DNA of 64,000 nucleotides from Sulfitobacter sp. (GCA_029252045.1 JAQXCD010000036.1:1-64000); one strand, 5' to 3'. Shown: positions 30,174 through 43,461, counted from the first letter of the stretch. The notes: generated by a model from the sequence alone, not told the origin. Program-made: numbers and translations.

Positions 30174-31454
30174 TTAGTCTGTAACGGCCGGCGTTGTGGC
30201 AACGGCGCGCAATTCAGCGACCAGCGTTTCCAGTGCGCTGTCCTGACCCGGATGCGCGGGTTCATAGAGTTCGGCCAGCGCTTGCTGCTGCAAAGGTACG
30301 TTGGACGTGACACTGCCGCGGCTTCCAACGGGGCCAAAGAACTCGCCATTCATAACAAAATAGACTGCACCACTTTGCCCTGTACGCAGCAGAGGTGCTT
30401 CCTCCAGTGCGGGGACGTCGAATGTGTCGCCCTTCTGCATAACTTTCTCATAGATGTTTGTGCCATCTGCCGCAGTTACGCGCACCCATGTCTCGCTTGT
30501 TGCGACGACCTGCACGGCAGGCGCTGGTCCTTCAAGAACCTGTGGCACGGTCAGACCGGCTGTTGTGACAGTCTCACCCAGCGCTTCGGCCAGAGCCCCG
30601 TCAACGGCGCCAGCCAGCTGAGTATCGTCAGCTCCACCCGCTGAACGGGTTTCAAACAAGCCGCTTGTGCGTGGGTCAAGCGAGGCAATCGGCGCATCAC
30701 GCGCAACCATCACAGGCACATCCAGCGCCGCAGGGCGGTAAAGACGGTCCAGTGCTTCGACACGCGGGGCATCCGCCAGTGCAGCAGGTGTTGTCACATC
30801 GCCGCCCAGCGCGGGTTGGGTTGGCGCATTAGCCTGAAGCGGGTCAAGGTCAGACAAGACAACGGGGGTCTGATCCACGGGGGAGACCTGCACACGCTGC
30901 ACTTCTTTCAGAACCGTCCAGCCACCAAATCCGATGGCGCCAATCAGCGCGACCAGCACCAGAGTCGAGCCGATGGCAGCCGGTTCGATCCGCGACAGGA
31001 ATGTATTGCCACCGGGGGCAAAGGGCATAACGGGGCGTGAAAAAATATCGTGCTCGGCCTGACGGCTCAGACGCTCTTCGCGGGTGGGCTTTTTCACAAC
31101 AGAGGCTTCGGCGGACATACCGTGTGCCACGCTAAAACCGCTCTCGTTACAGAAGGCGGCAAAAGCCTTGTCAGGATCCATGTTCAGGTAGCGTGCGTAG
31201 GAACGCACATAACCTGCGATAAAACCGGGAGTATCGAATGCATCAGGATCAGCGTTTTCAATGGCTGCGATATAGGCAGCTTTGATCCGCAATTCACGCT
31301 GAACATCAAGGAGGGATTTGCCAAGCGTCGCACGCTCTCCGCGCATCAAATCACCAAGACGCAGTTCAAATGCGTCAAAGCCGGACGGCTGTGACGCTTC
31401 TTTTTGAACTTTCCTGGAGGCCCAACGCCCGATCATAGCTCTGCCCTCGCCCAC
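30174..31454 (-). CDS. RodZ-like protein (N-terminal HTH, one TM segment, C-terminal DUF4115-like domain)
   Basis: LGKSLLDVQRELRIKAAYIAAIENADPDAFDTPGFIAGYVRSYARYLNMDPD; C-terminal ATSETWVRVTAADGTNIYEKVMQKGDTFDVP. Start likely 31436. Confidence 0.8.
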   Translation of the reverse strand: MGEGRAMIGRWASRKVQKEASQPSGFDAFELRLGDLMRGERATLGKSLLDVQRELRIKAAYIAAIENADPDAFDTPGFIAGYVRSYARYLNMDPDKAFAAFCNESGFSVAHGMSAEASVVKKPTREERLSRQAEHDIFSRPVMPFAPGGNTFLSRIEPAAIGSTLVLVALIGAIGFGGWTVLKEVQRVQVSPVDQTPVVLSDLDPLQANAPTQPALGGDVTTPAALADAPRVEALDRLYRPAALDVPVMVARDAPIASLDPRTSGLFETRSAGGADDTQLAGAVDGALAEALGETVTTAGLTVPQVLEGPAPAVQVVATSETWVRVTAADGTNIYEKVMQKGDTFDVPALEEAPLLRTGQSGAVYFVMNGEFFGPVGSRGSVTSNVPLQQQALAELYEPAHPGQDSALETLVAELRAVATTPAVTD

Positions 31455-31555
31455 TCAATAACTAACATAGTATCGGCCATCAGTTTTGATTCGCCCTATG
31501 TCTTTGTTGAGAAATTCGTACCACAGCGCAATGATATTAGCGAGTTCATGACGAA

Positions 31556-32785
31556 TTAACCCGCTGCTTCGGCACGATTCAGCGCACAATGTGCCCAAAG
31601 CCCGTCCATTGCAGTCACAAGCGCATCCATTTCACGCGGACCATGCACAGGTGAGGGCGTAAAGCGCAGCCGCTCTGTGCCGCGCGGAACAGTGGGGAAG
31701 TTGATCGGCTGGACGTAGATTCCGTGCTGCTCCAGAAGCATATCGGACAGCAGCTTGGTATGTACCGGATTGCCCACCATCACAGGCACAATATGGCTGC
31801 CGTGATCAATGATCGGCAGGCCAAGCCCCTTCAGACGCAACTTAAGCGCCTTGGCTTGCTGCTGGTGCTTCTCACGCAACTCGGGCGCGCGCTTGAGGAA
31901 GGCGACAGAGGCAGCAGCCCCCGCCGCTATCGCTGGTGGCAGCGAGGTCGTAAAGATGAAACCGGGCGCATAAGATCGGATCGCATCGCACATTTTGGCA
32001 GAGGCCGCGATATAGCCGCCCATCACGCCATACGCCTTGGCCAGTGTGCCGTTGATGATATCCAAACGGTGCATCAGGCGATCGCGTTCCGCCACCCCTG
32101 CCCCGCGCGGGCCGTACATGCCCACGGCATGCACTTCGTCAATATAGGTCAGCGCGCCGAATTCATCTGCCAGATCGCAGATCGCTTCGATCGGGCCAAA
32201 ATCACCGTCCATGGAATAGATGCTCTCAAAGGCAATCAACTTGGGCGCATTGCTGTCGTCCGCTTCCAGCAACTCGCGCAGGTGTGCCACGTCGTTGTGA
32301 CGGAAAATGCGCTTGGCCCCGCCGTTGCGGCGTACGCCTTCAATCATGGAAGCATGGTTTAACGCGTCCGAATAGATGATCAGGCCCGGAAACAGCTTGG
32401 GGAGCGTGCTGAGCGTGGCATCATTGGCGATATAGGCGGAGGTAAACAACAGGGCTGCTTCCTTGCCATGCAGATCGGACAGCTCGGCCTCCAGGCGTTT
32501 GTGGTAAACGGTAGTGCCGGAGATGTTGCGCGTCCCGCCCGACCCTGCGCCCGTAGCCTCAATCGCCTCATGCATCGCTTCCAGCACTACGGGGTTTTGC
32601 CCCATGCCCAGATAGTCGTTACCACACCAAACCGTGATATCCTGCTCGGACCCGTCAGGTTTGGTCCAGACGGCATGCGGGAAGTAGCCATTGCGGCGCT
32701 CGATGTCGATGAAAGTACGGTAGCGGCCTTCGTTGTGCAGCCGCCCAAGCGCCTTGTCGAGCTGTTCCGAATAGGTCATGCGCAT
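31556..32785 (-). CDS. hemA: 5-aminolevulinate synthase
   Basis: [69 protein letters not shown]. Confidence 0.96.
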   Translation of the reverse strand: MRMTYSEQLDKALGRLHNEGRYRTFIDIERRNGYFPHAVWTKPDGSEQDITVWCGNDYLGMGQNPVVLEAMHEAIEATGAGSGGTRNISGTTVYHKRLEAELSDLHGKEAALLFTSAYIANDATLSTLPKLFPGLIIYSDALNHASMIEGVRRNGGAKRIFRHNDVAHLRELLEADDSNAPKLIAFESIYSMDGDFGPIEAICDLADEFGALTYIDEVHAVGMYGPRGAGVAERDRLMHRLDIINGTLAKAYGVMGGYIAASAKMCDAIRSYAPGFIFTTSLPPAIAAGAAASVAFLKRAPELREKHQQQAKALKLRLKGLGLPIIDHGSHIVPVMVGNPVHTKLLSDMLLEQHGIYVQPINFPTVPRGTERLRFTPSPVHGPREMDALVTAMDGLWAHCALNRAEAAG

Positions 32786-32981
32786 CTCCGTAAGTGCAGG
32801 CCGCCGCGCGCGGGCGTCTGTTTGTATTTCTCAGTGGGATATAGAATGGTTCCAAGCGCATCAATACGCAAAGGCGCGCGTAGTGTCGCAGGGGTGTTTC
32901 CGATGGGAAAACTCCGGCACTGGACATCGCTTTTGCGCCTGATAGGGTCAGCGGAAATTACCCCATACCGGAGCTCCCCCC

Positions 32982-34358
32982 ATGTCCCTAGATGCCGTCC
33001 TTGCCCAGATTGACAAAGACCTCCCCGCCGCCGCCGAGCGCCTGCTGGACTTACTGCGGATCAAGTCGATCTCGACCGATCCGGCCTTCAAGAGCGACTG
33101 TGACGCGGCGGCGGACTGGCTGGTGGCGGACCTGCAAGGCCTTGGAATTGATGCACAAAAAAGACCGACACCGGGGCGCCCTATGGTGGTGGGCCATGTC
33201 GGGCCGGAAAATGGCAAGCCACATCTTCTGTTCTATGGTCACTATGATGTACAGCCGGTAGATCCGTTGAACCTGTGGGACCGTGACCCGTTTGATCCCG
33301 CGATTGAAGAGACCGAGGCAGGCACAGTGATCCGCGGCCGTGGTGCTGCGGATGACAAAGGCCAGCTGATGACATTTGTCGAGGCGTTTCGCGCGTGGAA
33401 AGAGGTGAATGGCGAATGGCCGTGCCGGATTACCTTCTTTTTCGAGGGCGAAGAGGAATCAGGCTCGCCCTCGCTTGTCCCATTTATGGAGGAGCACGCA
33501 GAGGAGTTGCGCGCCGATTTTGCAATGATCTGCGACACCGGCATGTTCCAGAGCCGCACACCCGCCATCACCACCATGCTGCGCGGATTGCTGGGCGAAG
33601 AACTGACCATCACAGCGCCGTCCAAAGACCTCCATTCCGGCATGTTCGGCGGCATCGCGATGAACCCTGTGCGTGTGCTGTCGCGCATCATTGCAGCGCT
33701 GCATGACGATCAGGGCCGCATCACCGTGCCCGGATTTTATGACGGCGTGCCGGAACTGTCGGACGAGCTGGAGGCACAGTGGCAGGGCCTTGCCTTTGAC
33801 CATGCGGGCTTCCTCGGTGATGTCGGCCTGTCCCAACCTGCGGGCGAGCAGGACCGCACCCCGCTTGAAATGATCTGGTCACGGCCCACCTGCGAAGTGA
33901 ACGGCATCGGCGGCGGCTATCAGGGCGACGGCTTCAAAACTGTCCTGCCCTCGCAGGCAAGCGCCAAGATTTCCTTCCGCCTTGTCGGCGATCAGGATCC
34001 GCTGCTGATCCGCGAGAATTTCCGCAAAATGGTTGAGGACATGCTGCCCGTCGATTGCACCGTTGAATGGAAAGGCCACGGCGCCAGTCGCGCGTCCGGG
34101 ACCGCGACGGATGATCCGGCCTTTGCCAAAGCGCTCAAGGCGCTGTCGGACGAATGGAATGTGCCTGCCGCCTATATCGGTTGTGGTGGCTCGATCCCTA
34201 TCGCGGGGCATTTCCACAGCATCCTCGGCACCCCGCCCATGCTAATCGGATTTGGCAAGGATGATGACCAGATCCACTCCCCGAACGAGAAATACGACAT
34301 GGAGAGCTTTCACAAAGGCATCCGGTCGTGGGCACGCATACTGGATGCGCTGACCTAA
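32982..34358 (+). CDS. M20/M25/M40 family metallopeptidase (dipeptidase-like)
   Basis: HLLFYGHYDVQPVDPLNLWDRDPFDP, GRGAADDKGQ, FFEGEEESGSPSL, GGSIPIAGHFHSILGTPP. Confidence 0.9.
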   Translation: MSLDAVLAQIDKDLPAAAERLLDLLRIKSISTDPAFKSDCDAAADWLVADLQGLGIDAQKRPTPGRPMVVGHVGPENGKPHLLFYGHYDVQPVDPLNLWDRDPFDPAIEETEAGTVIRGRGAADDKGQLMTFVEAFRAWKEVNGEWPCRITFFFEGEEESGSPSLVPFMEEHAEELRADFAMICDTGMFQSRTPAITTMLRGLLGEELTITAPSKDLHSGMFGGIAMNPVRVLSRIIAALHDDQGRITVPGFYDGVPELSDELEAQWQGLAFDHAGFLGDVGLSQPAGEQDRTPLEMIWSRPTCEVNGIGGGYQGDGFKTVLPSQASAKISFRLVGDQDPLLIRENFRKMVEDMLPVDCTVEWKGHGASRASGTATDDPAFAKALKALSDEWNVPAAYIGCGGSIPIAGHFHSILGTPPMLIGFGKDDDQIHSPNEKYDMESFHKGIRSWARILDALT

Positions 34359-34367
34359 GCGCCTCCG

Positions 34368-34402
34368 AAAAAAGGCCCGCGCGCAATTCCCCGCGCGGGC
34401 CA
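34368..34402 (-). terminator. Rho-independent terminator for the fasciclin gene (minus strand)
   Basis: GGCCCGCGCG...CGCGCGGGCC stem flanked by AAAAAA on the plus strand, i.e. a T tract in the minus direction. Confidence 0.8.
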
Positions 34403-34424
34403 AACTCGTTACAAACGCGAAATC

Positions 34425-34994
34425 TTACGACTTGGGCAGCATGACTGCGTCGATCACATGGATCACGCCGTTGGATTGCTTGACGTCCGCAATTGTGACA
34501 GTGGCCACGGTGCCGTTCTCGTCGGTCAGTGTGATCATCTGGCCGTCCATCCGCGCTTCCAGTTTGCAGCCGCCCAATGTTGGCACAATGTGCATGCCGC
34601 CATCGTCCGATATCATGCCGTTGATCGCCTCAGACATCGCGTCGGCGGCGACAACATGGCAGGTCAGGATTTGGGTCAATAGGTCCTTGTTTTCCGGCTT
34701 CAGCACCGACTCGACCGTGTCGGCAGGCAGGGCTGCAAAGGCATCATCGACGGGTGCAAATACGGTAAACTGGCCTTCGCCTTGCAGCGCATCGACCAGA
34801 CCGGCAGCTTTCACAGCGGCCACCAATGTGGTGTGGATGGGCGAGTTTACAGCGTTTTCGATGATGTTTTTCTCAACCAGCATCGCAGCACCGCCGACGT
34901 CGGGGTTTTTGGCGTGACCGGTTGCAAAAGCCAGCGTTGCGCTCAGGGAAAGGGCTGTGGCGGCAAGAAGGGATTTGGTAAACATGTGGTTCAT
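34425..34994 (-). CDS. Fasciclin domain-containing secreted protein
   Basis: Signal peptide MNHMFTKSLLAATALSLSATLAFA; FTVFAPVDDAFAALPADTVESVLKPENKDLLTQILTCHVV, NGVIHVIDAVMLP. Confidence 0.93.
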   Translation of the reverse strand: MNHMFTKSLLAATALSLSATLAFATGHAKNPDVGGAAMLVEKNIIENAVNSPIHTTLVAAVKAAGLVDALQGEGQFTVFAPVDDAFAALPADTVESVLKPENKDLLTQILTCHVVAADAMSEAINGMISDDGGMHIVPTLGGCKLEARMDGQMITLTDENGTVATVTIADVKQSNGVIHVIDAVMLPKS

Positions 34995-35078
34995 TCCTCG
35001 GTTTGGGCCCGTCGTTTTGACCGGCTTCCCCCCAGCCACGAAAGGCGCGGCTGAGGAGTTTCAGGAATGAAAAATATT

Positions 35079-36203
35079 TTATAGAACTTTATCGACGACG
35101 GATTTCAAACGCCCCAAAGTACCGTCAACATCATAGAGCTTGTCCAGACCGAACAGCCCCAGCCGGAACGTGCTGAAGTCTTCCGGCTCGCCCACTTGCA
35201 GCGGTACACCTGCGGCGATTTGCATGCCCTGTGCGGCAAAAGCCTTGCCCGTTTTCACATCGGGATCATCCGTATAGCCCACAAAGACCCCCGGCGCGCC
35301 GAAGCCGTCAGCGGCAACTGACGTGATGCCTTTGGCCGCCATCATCGCGCGCACGCCGTCGCCCAGACGCCACTGCGCCTCTTTCAAACGGTCAAACCCG
35401 TAGTCTTTCGTCTCGATCATCGTGTCGCGGAACACGCGCAAAGCATCTGTCGGCATGGTGGCGTGATAGGCGTGGCCGCCGTCCAGATAGGCCTGCATGA
35501 TGGCGTGCCATTTACCCAGATCGATGGCAAAGCTGTCCGACTTCGTCTCGGCCAAACGTTCCACGCCACGCGGCGACAGCATCACAAGGCCCGCACAGGG
35601 CTGCGCGCTCCACCCCTTCTGCGGTGCAGAGATCAGCACGTCGACACCCAGCGCCTCCAGATCAACCCAGGCACAACCGGACGCGATGCAGTCCAGCACC
35701 ATCAACGCACCTACCTCATGCGCGGCAGCGGCCAGGGCGGCAATATAGTCATCCGGCAGGATTACACCCGCGGAGGTCTCGACATGGGGGGCAAACACAA
35801 CCTGCGGCTTCTGGGCGCGGATCGCCTCTATCACATCCTCGATCGGGGCGGGCGCGTAGGGTGCCGGCGCCGCATTTCCCTGCGGACGCGCCTTCATGAC
35901 AGTTGTGTTGGCGGTCAGCCCGCCTGTCTCGATGATCTGGCTCCAGCGGTAGGAAAACCAGCCATTGCGCACAACCAACACATCACGCTCCCGCGCGAAC
36001 TGCCGTGCAACCGCCTCCATCGCAAATGAGCCGCCGCCGGGGATCACCACAGCGGATGCCGCACCATAGACTTCACACAGCATCGAATGAATATCACGCA
36101 TCACGCCCTGAAACGCCCCGCTCATCGAATTAAGCGAGCGGTCCGTAAATACAACCGAGAATTCTTCCAGCCCTTGCGGGTCAACCGTATCAAGCAATGC
36201 CAT
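35079..36203 (-). CDS. Class V PLP-dependent aminotransferase (alanine-glyoxylate aminotransferase-like)
   Basis: Fold type I motifs: VVIPGGGSFAMEAVARQF, VFAPHVETSAGVILP, LMVLDCIASGCAWVDLEALGVDVLISAPQKGWS (PLP lysine). Confidence 0.85.
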   Translation of the reverse strand: MALLDTVDPQGLEEFSVVFTDRSLNSMSGAFQGVMRDIHSMLCEVYGAASAVVIPGGGSFAMEAVARQFARERDVLVVRNGWFSYRWSQIIETGGLTANTTVMKARPQGNAAPAPYAPAPIEDVIEAIRAQKPQVVFAPHVETSAGVILPDDYIAALAAAAHEVGALMVLDCIASGCAWVDLEALGVDVLISAPQKGWSAQPCAGLVMLSPRGVERLAETKSDSFAIDLGKWHAIMQAYLDGGHAYHATMPTDALRVFRDTMIETKDYGFDRLKEAQWRLGDGVRAMMAAKGITSVAADGFGAPGVFVGYTDDPDVKTGKAFAAQGMQIAAGVPLQVGEPEDFSTFRLGLFGLDKLYDVDGTLGRLKSVVDKVL

Positions 36204-36343
36204 TTTCTTTGTCCTCTATTCAGGTATGCCCCCTAAATAGAAACCTTCCGAACCGGATCAAAGCCATTCACGACATTATATCCCCCCATTTCCCCGCGAT
36301 AGGTTGAATTGGCAGAACATTAGTTTCCTTTAGCGAACAACAG

Positions 36344-36795
36344 CTACAAAGGTCCGACCAATCGCTCCTCACTGAGCAGCACATTCGCCTCGACCTCCCC
36401 CGCCCCCGGCAAGGTCATAATCCGCCGCCGCAAGACCCGCTCGAAGTCGGGCAAATCCCGCGCCACCACCCGCAAGCGGTAATCATACAGGCCCAAGACA
36501 TGCTCAACCGTCTGCACCTCGGGAATCGCACTCACCGCGCGTTCGAAATCCTCAAGGCTCACGCGTCCGCGTAACGCCAGCTTCACTCCCAGAAAAACAG
36601 TAACCCCAAACCCCAGTTTCTCCGCATCCAGCCGCAGCTGCCGCCCGCGGATCACCCCCGCCTCCTCGAGCCGCTTGATCCGCCGCCATGTGGCAGGCTG
36701 GCTCAGCCCCAGCCGACGCCCCAAGGCACCCGCGCTCTGCGTCGCATCCCGCACCAAGGTCCGCAGCAGACGCTTGTCGATCTCGTCCAGCTCCA

Positions 36796-36799
<4 letters not shown>
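36344..36799 (-). CDS. Lrp/AsnC family transcriptional regulator
   Basis: LDEIDKRLLRTLVRDATQSAGALGRRLGLSQPATWRRIKRLEEAGVIRG. Confidence 0.9.
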
Positions 36800-38403
<1,604 letters not shown>

Positions 38404-38424
38404 GTCTTACGACTTTTATACGGA

Positions 38425-38451
38425 GGCCCGCAGGAGACTGCGGGCCTTTTT
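38425..38451 (+). terminator. Rho-independent terminator after ilvC
   Basis: GGCCCGCAG GAGA CTGCGGGCC TTTTT. Confidence 0.92.
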
Positions 38452-38503
38452 CGTTGCGGTCTAGGCCCTTGCCCCTACCCGTCATTTCCCCCTATCTGGC
38501 GGG

Positions 38504-39424
38504 ATGAATAGCACCCCCCAAATCACCCCGCTCAGCTGGCTAATGGTCGCGATCCTCGGCCTGACATGGGGGGGCACATTTATGGTGACCGAAGTAGCCC
38601 TTGCTGGTGGCATGCCCCCCTTCTGGCTGGCTGCATCACGCATCGGCTTTGCAGCGGTTTTGATGGGGCTGATCTGGACCATCATGGGCCGTCCGCTGTT
38701 CTCGGGCCCAACCAGCGGCACCGATAAACTCAATCTGGTCATCATCGGCGGTCTTAGCTCTGCGGTGCCCTTCTCGCTACTGGCATGGGGCCAACAATAT
38801 GTCTCGTCGGGCTTTGCAGGGGTATCGATGGCTGCTGTGGCGCTGATTGTGCTGCCGCTTGCGCATTTCACCGTTCCGGGTGAGCAGATGACACCGCGCA
38901 AGATTGCTGGCTTCATCATCGGCTTTGTCGGTGTTGTGATCCTGATCGGCGCGCAGGCCTTCGAGAGCACGGGGGCGTCATTCGAGACCGCAGGCCGGAT
39001 CGCTTGCGTGCTGGCGGCAGCGTGTTACGCCATAGGCTCCATCATGTTGCGCCGGCTGCCTAATGCCCATCCCATCGGGCTGGCCACAATCCTGCTGCTG
39101 ATCGGCGCATGCATGACCATTCCTGTAGTTTGGGTTGTCGAAGGGCCTCCGCCCATGCCGTCACCGGAAATCCTCGGCGTGCTGGCATTCCTTGGCCTGA
39201 TCCCCACGGCGGGGGCGAATTTCCTGCGCGTGCTGGTGGTGCGTAGTGCCGGGCCTGTGTTTATGTCTTTGGTGAACTATCAGGTACCGGTCTGGTCAGT
39301 TGTTCTTGGCGGATTGATCCTGGGCGAGGCATTGCCCCGCTCGCTCTTGTTGGCGTTGACATTGATCCTGATCGGTGTAGGCCTCAGCCAGTATGGCGCG
39401 TTGCGGCGCTTGTTCGGGCGTTAA
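38504..39424 (+). CDS. DMT superfamily (EamA) transporter
   Basis: About 10 TM segments, [31 protein letters not shown], duplicated EamA halves. Confidence 0.9.
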   Translation: MNSTPQITPLSWLMVAILGLTWGGTFMVTEVALAGGMPPFWLAASRIGFAAVLMGLIWTIMGRPLFSGPTSGTDKLNLVIIGGLSSAVPFSLLAWGQQYVSSGFAGVSMAAVALIVLPLAHFTVPGEQMTPRKIAGFIIGFVGVVILIGAQAFESTGASFETAGRIACVLAAACYAIGSIMLRRLPNAHPIGLATILLLIGACMTIPVVWVVEGPPPMPSPEILGVLAFLGLIPTAGANFLRVLVVRSAGPVFMSLVNYQVPVWSVVLGGLILGEALPRSLLLALTLILIGVGLSQYGALRRLFGR

Positions 39425-40770
39425 ACCTTCACAGCTTCCCGAACGGCCGCAACAACTGAATTGACCATCCGCGCCATCAGGGCTGCATCTTCATGCTCCA
39501 CCATGACCCGCACCAATGGCTCAGTGCCGGATTTACGGATCAGCAAACGGCCCCCGCCCGACAGGGCATCTTCGGCCTGTGCAATCGCCGCTATGACATG
39601 CGGATCATCAAGAGGCACCTGCCCCGCAGCAAAACGTACATTCTCCAGCAGTTGCGGCACCGGTTCGAACTGGTGCATCAGCGCGGAGGCGGGTTTGTTT
39701 GCGCGGATCATTTCAGCCAGAAACTGCATCCCCGCCATCAGCCCGTCACCTGTGGTGGCATAATCGGTCATCACAATATGGCCCGACTGCTCCCCCCCGA
39801 GGTTAAAGCCGCCCTCGCGCATCCGCTCGACCACATAACGGTCGCCGACATTCGTACGCTCCAGACGCACACCGCGATCCTTCAGAAAATGCTCCAGCCC
39901 CAGATTGCTCATCACAGTGGCCACCAGCGCGTCCCCCTTCAGGCGCTCGTCGGCTTTCCACCGCGCCGCCATCAGCGCCATAAACTGGTCGCCATCGCCC
40001 ACACGCCCCTGCTCGTCCAACAGGATTACACGGTCCGCATCACCATCAAGGCAGATACCGACATCAGCGCCATGCGCCACAACAGTTTCTGCCGCGGATT
40101 GCGGGTGGGTTGATCCGCAGCGCTCGTTGATGTTGTGTCCATTCGGAGCCACCCCGACAGGAATCACAGTGGCGCCCAACTCCCAAAGCGTCATCGGGGC
40201 AACGTGGTGCGCAGCGCCATTTGCGCAGTCGATCACGACTTTCAGTCCGTCCAGACGCATCTGGCGCGGGAAACTTGACTTCACCCGCTCGATATAGCGA
40301 AAACGGCTGTCGTCGATCCGCTTGGCACGGCCAATCTCGGGGGCGGCTGTCGGTTCTACTCCTTGCGCGACCAGCGCCTCGATCTCGGCCTCGACCGCAT
40401 CGGAGAGCTTGAAACCATCGGGGCCGAAAAACTTGATACCGTTATCTTGTGCCGGATTATGGCTGGCAGAGATCATTACCCCCAGATCCGCGCGCATGGA
40501 CCGCGTGAGCAGCCCTATCGCAGGGGTCGGGACCGGACCCAGCAACAGCACGTTCATCCCTGTGGAAGTCAGCCCCGCTGTCAGCGCACTCTCGAACATA
40601 TAGCCGGACAGGCGCGTGTCCTTGCCGATCACCACACGGTGCACCGAGGATTCACCCTCGCGGCGGAAATACCGGCCCACAGCCGCGCCAATCCGCAGCG
40701 CCATTTCAGCGGTCATCGGGTGGATATTGGCCGTACCGCGTACGCCGTCTGTCCCGAATAGCTTTGTCAT
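39421..40770 (-). CDS. glmM: Phosphoglucosamine mutase
   Basis: [81 protein letters not shown]. Confidence 0.97.
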   Translation of the reverse strand: MTKLFGTDGVRGTANIHPMTAEMALRIGAAVGRYFRREGESSVHRVVIGKDTRLSGYMFESALTAGLTSTGMNVLLLGPVPTPAIGLLTRSMRADLGVMISASHNPAQDNGIKFFGPDGFKLSDAVEAEIEALVAQGVEPTAAPEIGRAKRIDDSRFRYIERVKSSFPRQMRLDGLKVVIDCANGAAHHVAPMTLWELGATVIPVGVAPNGHNINERCGSTHPQSAAETVVAHGADVGICLDGDADRVILLDEQGRVGDGDQFMALMAARWKADERLKGDALVATVMSNLGLEHFLKDRGVRLERTNVGDRYVVERMREGGFNLGGEQSGHIVMTDYATTGDGLMAGMQFLAEMIRANKPASALMHQFEPVPQLLENVRFAAGQVPLDDPHVIAAIAQAEDALSGGGRLLIRKSGTEPLVRVMVEHEDAALMARMVNSVVAAVREAVKV

Positions 40771-40774
40771 GTGG

Positions 40775-41773
40775 TTATCCTGCCTTGCTTGCCTGCCAAA
40801 GTGCAATCGCCTGCGCCGTTTCGGCCACGTCATGCACGCGGACAATTTGCACGCCCTGCGCCAGACCTGCAAGCGCTACAGCAATGGAACCCGCCATCCG
40901 GTCGGCGGGTTGCGGCGCATTGCAGATGGTTCCAATAAAGCGTTTGCGCGACGCGCCCAACAGAACAGGCACGCCGAGACTGTGAAACAGGCTGAGCCGC
41001 GCAAGCAGTGCCAAGTTATGCGCCTGCGTTTTGGCAAACCCGATGCCCGGATCGGCGATGATACGCGCGCGCGGGATGCCGCTGGCCTGCAGCGCTTCTA
41101 TCCGCGCCTCCAGCCAGTCGTAGACATCCAGCAAGACGTCATCATAACTGGGATCCAGATGCATGGTGGCGGGGTCCAGCGGGCCGTGCATCACACAGAC
41201 AGGCACCTCAGCCCCTGCGGCCACCCCTGCCAGATCGGGGTCGTGGATAAAGCCCGAGACATCGTTGATCAGGGTAGCCCCTGCGGCCAATGCCGCCCGC
41301 GCCACATCTGCTTTGCGGGTATCAATGGAAATTACGCCGCTAAAACCCGCAGCGCGCAGACCTTCAATCACAGGAACCACACGGCGGATTTCTTCATCCA
41401 CGGCAACGGCCTGTGCGCCCGGACGGGTGCTCTCTCCACCGATATCAAGGATATCTGCCCCAGCTTGCGCCATCGCCAAACCGCCCGCAATTGCGTCCTG
41501 TGCAACGGCATGCAGGCCGCCGTCTGAAAAGCTGTCCGGCGTGGTGTTCACAATCCCCATGATCCGGGGTGTATCTGCCGCCGCCGCGCGTGGGGCAGTC
41601 AGGGCCAGACGCGCCGCATCGGGCAACTGATCCGCCCGCACAACCACAGGTGCCGCGCCGCGCTGAAGCACCTCGGCAAAGGCAAACCAGCCTTCTCCGC
41701 CTGCCAAGGTACAAGCGTTTCGCGGGCGGGCAATATCATAGCTGACCAAGGGGCGGTGATAGGAGCGGGACAT
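40775..41773 (-). CDS. folP: Dihydropteroate synthase
   Basis: [60 protein letters not shown]. Confidence 0.96.
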   Translation of the reverse strand: MSRSYHRPLVSYDIARPRNACTLAGGEGWFAFAEVLQRGAAPVVVRADQLPDAARLALTAPRAAAADTPRIMGIVNTTPDSFSDGGLHAVAQDAIAGGLAMAQAGADILDIGGESTRPGAQAVAVDEEIRRVVPVIEGLRAAGFSGVISIDTRKADVARAALAAGATLINDVSGFIHDPDLAGVAAGAEVPVCVMHGPLDPATMHLDPSYDDVLLDVYDWLEARIEALQASGIPRARIIADPGIGFAKTQAHNLALLARLSLFHSLGVPVLLGASRKRFIGTICNAPQPADRMAGSIAVALAGLAQGVQIVRVHDVAETAQAIALWQASKAG

Positions 41774-41775
41774 CT

Positions 41776-42723
41776 TCAGAGCGTCTCGGTATCCACGCTG
41801 ACCGCGCGCAGGGGTACTCTGGCATTCTTGGGGAGCTCGGCACCGATCACCAGCATCTCGCTGGCCTGAAAGGTTGCGGCAAACCACGCGGCCAGCGCCA
41901 CAGCATCACGGGGCTGGGCCGATGGGGTATCCACACTATCCAGAACAATCTTGGAGGGCGCCCAAACACAGGTCTGGCCATTCTTCATCGCCCAATCCAG
42001 TTCGGTCCGGGTCTCGACCACAACACAGCGGTCGTCGCGGGCGGCCAGCACCCATGCGTTCTGCTCGATTGCCAACATATCAATCCGGCGCTGCGCCATC
42101 CTGTGCGGCACTTGCGGCGCGGCCACATCCGACGCGCCGACACACAGCACCAGCGGGCGACCCTGCGCATGCAGCTGATCCAGCCAGCCGGTCAGATAGG
42201 GCGAGGCGATGGCGGCATTGCCCAGAAACACCAGTTCGGGATGGGGGGTGTCCCCTGCCCGCATTTCTGCCGCGGGGGCGTTGTCGCGCGCGCGCACAAT
42301 CTCGACGCCCAAGGCCGCAGGGCCGCGGTCCAGCTTTTCGATGCGGACAAAAACCCGCATCGCCTGCGGCTCCAGCAAGATACGCTCGGCCACACGCTCG
42401 GCCAGCGTTTCCAGCAGGGCCAGCCGCTCGACGGCCAACTCGGTTGCTATGGCTTCGGTCACGCGGTCATAGGACAGGATGCGGTCCACATCATCGTCGA
42501 TCGGGCCGCTCAGCGGCTGCACTTCGACGACGATGTTAAAACTGATGCGTTGTGTGACGCCCCGTTCGGCCTGAAAGGCCCCGATTTCGACTTCGACGAT
42601 ATGGTTGCGTACGGAAATACGGTCCAGCGCATCTGCACCTGTTGTAGCATCCGCCCGTTCGGAGGGGTGGGCAAAGGCAAGGCCGGTTTCGGATGTCATC
42701 GGCGGGCTCCCGTCTGGTGTCAT
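41776..42723 (-). CDS. folB: Dihydroneopterin aldolase with long C-terminal extension
   Basis: N-terminal ~130 aa FolB-like (DRISVRNHIVEVEIGAFQAERGVTQRISFNIVVEVQ...SYDRVTEAI...LLETLAERVAERIL...VRIEKLDRGPAALGVEIVR); ~170 aa extra C-terminal region. Confidence 0.85.
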   Translation of the reverse strand: MTPDGSPPMTSETGLAFAHPSERADATTGADALDRISVRNHIVEVEIGAFQAERGVTQRISFNIVVEVQPLSGPIDDDVDRILSYDRVTEAIATELAVERLALLETLAERVAERILLEPQAMRVFVRIEKLDRGPAALGVEIVRARDNAPAAEMRAGDTPHPELVFLGNAAIASPYLTGWLDQLHAQGRPLVLCVGASDVAAPQVPHRMAQRRIDMLAIEQNAWVLAARDDRCVVVETRTELDWAMKNGQTCVWAPSKIVLDSVDTPSAQPRDAVALAAWFAATFQASEMLVIGAELPKNARVPLRAVSVDTETL

Positions 42724-42792
42724 TGTCGGGCGTTTATACCGCGCATGGTGCAGCGTCGAGGGCTGCATGCGCCACTCAAGGTCCGCTTTGCG

Positions 42793-43461
42793 TCAGTTGC
42801 TGGCCGTCCGCGCGCCACGGCTGTAGAACAAATGCACCCCGAACCGTGCCGTATTGGTGAATTTACGCGACCAGCTGGGACGCACAGCAGTGGTATGGTA
42901 GAATGTGGCACCATTGGTGATATCGGGTGACTTCCCGTCAATTGTGGCACGCGCTACTTTGGCAACCCGCGCATAGGCCGCAGGCTCGGCCACCACTTCG
43001 GGATTTCCGTCGCAGGTATAGCTAAACTGGCACTGATGCTTTTTGCCGGTGCCCTGATTGATCACAGCGCAATATGAATTTGGGAAGCGGCTGGATTTCA
43101 CACGGTTGCGGATCACTTCAGCCACAGCAAACTGGCCTTTGATGGTCTCGCCGCGTGCCTCGAAATAGAGCGCCTCTGCGAGGCACTGAAACTCGGTCGA
43201 GCCTTTGGCCTTGGGCTGGCTCGCCAGCCATGCGCGGGTAAATACAACTTCGCTCCCCCCGCTCGCCGAAGCCTTGATGATTGATGCGGGGGAAGTAACG
43301 ATGCTGGCCATCCGCTCGGCGTTGACAGAAGCCAGTCCACGCGCCTCGACCTTAGCAAGATTTTTGACCAGACCATTGGCCATGGCACCCGCAGGAAGCG
43401 CTGCACTCACAGCTACCGCCAGCACAAATGTTGCTGCACGCATATATCTTCCAGACCGCAT
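42793..43461 (-). CDS. Cell wall hydrolase (SleB-like)
   Basis: QCLAEALYFEARGETIKGQFAVAEVIRNRVKSSRFPNSYCAVINQG...CQFSYTCDG; N-terminal signal peptide. Confidence 0.9.
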   Translation of the reverse strand: MRSGRYMRAATFVLAVAVSAALPAGAMANGLVKNLAKVEARGLASVNAERMASIVTSPASIIKASASGGSEVVFTRAWLASQPKAKGSTEFQCLAEALYFEARGETIKGQFAVAEVIRNRVKSSRFPNSYCAVINQGTGKKHQCQFSYTCDGNPEVVAEPAAYARVAKVARATIDGKSPDITNGATFYHTTAVRPSWSRKFTNTARFGVHLFYSRGARTASN

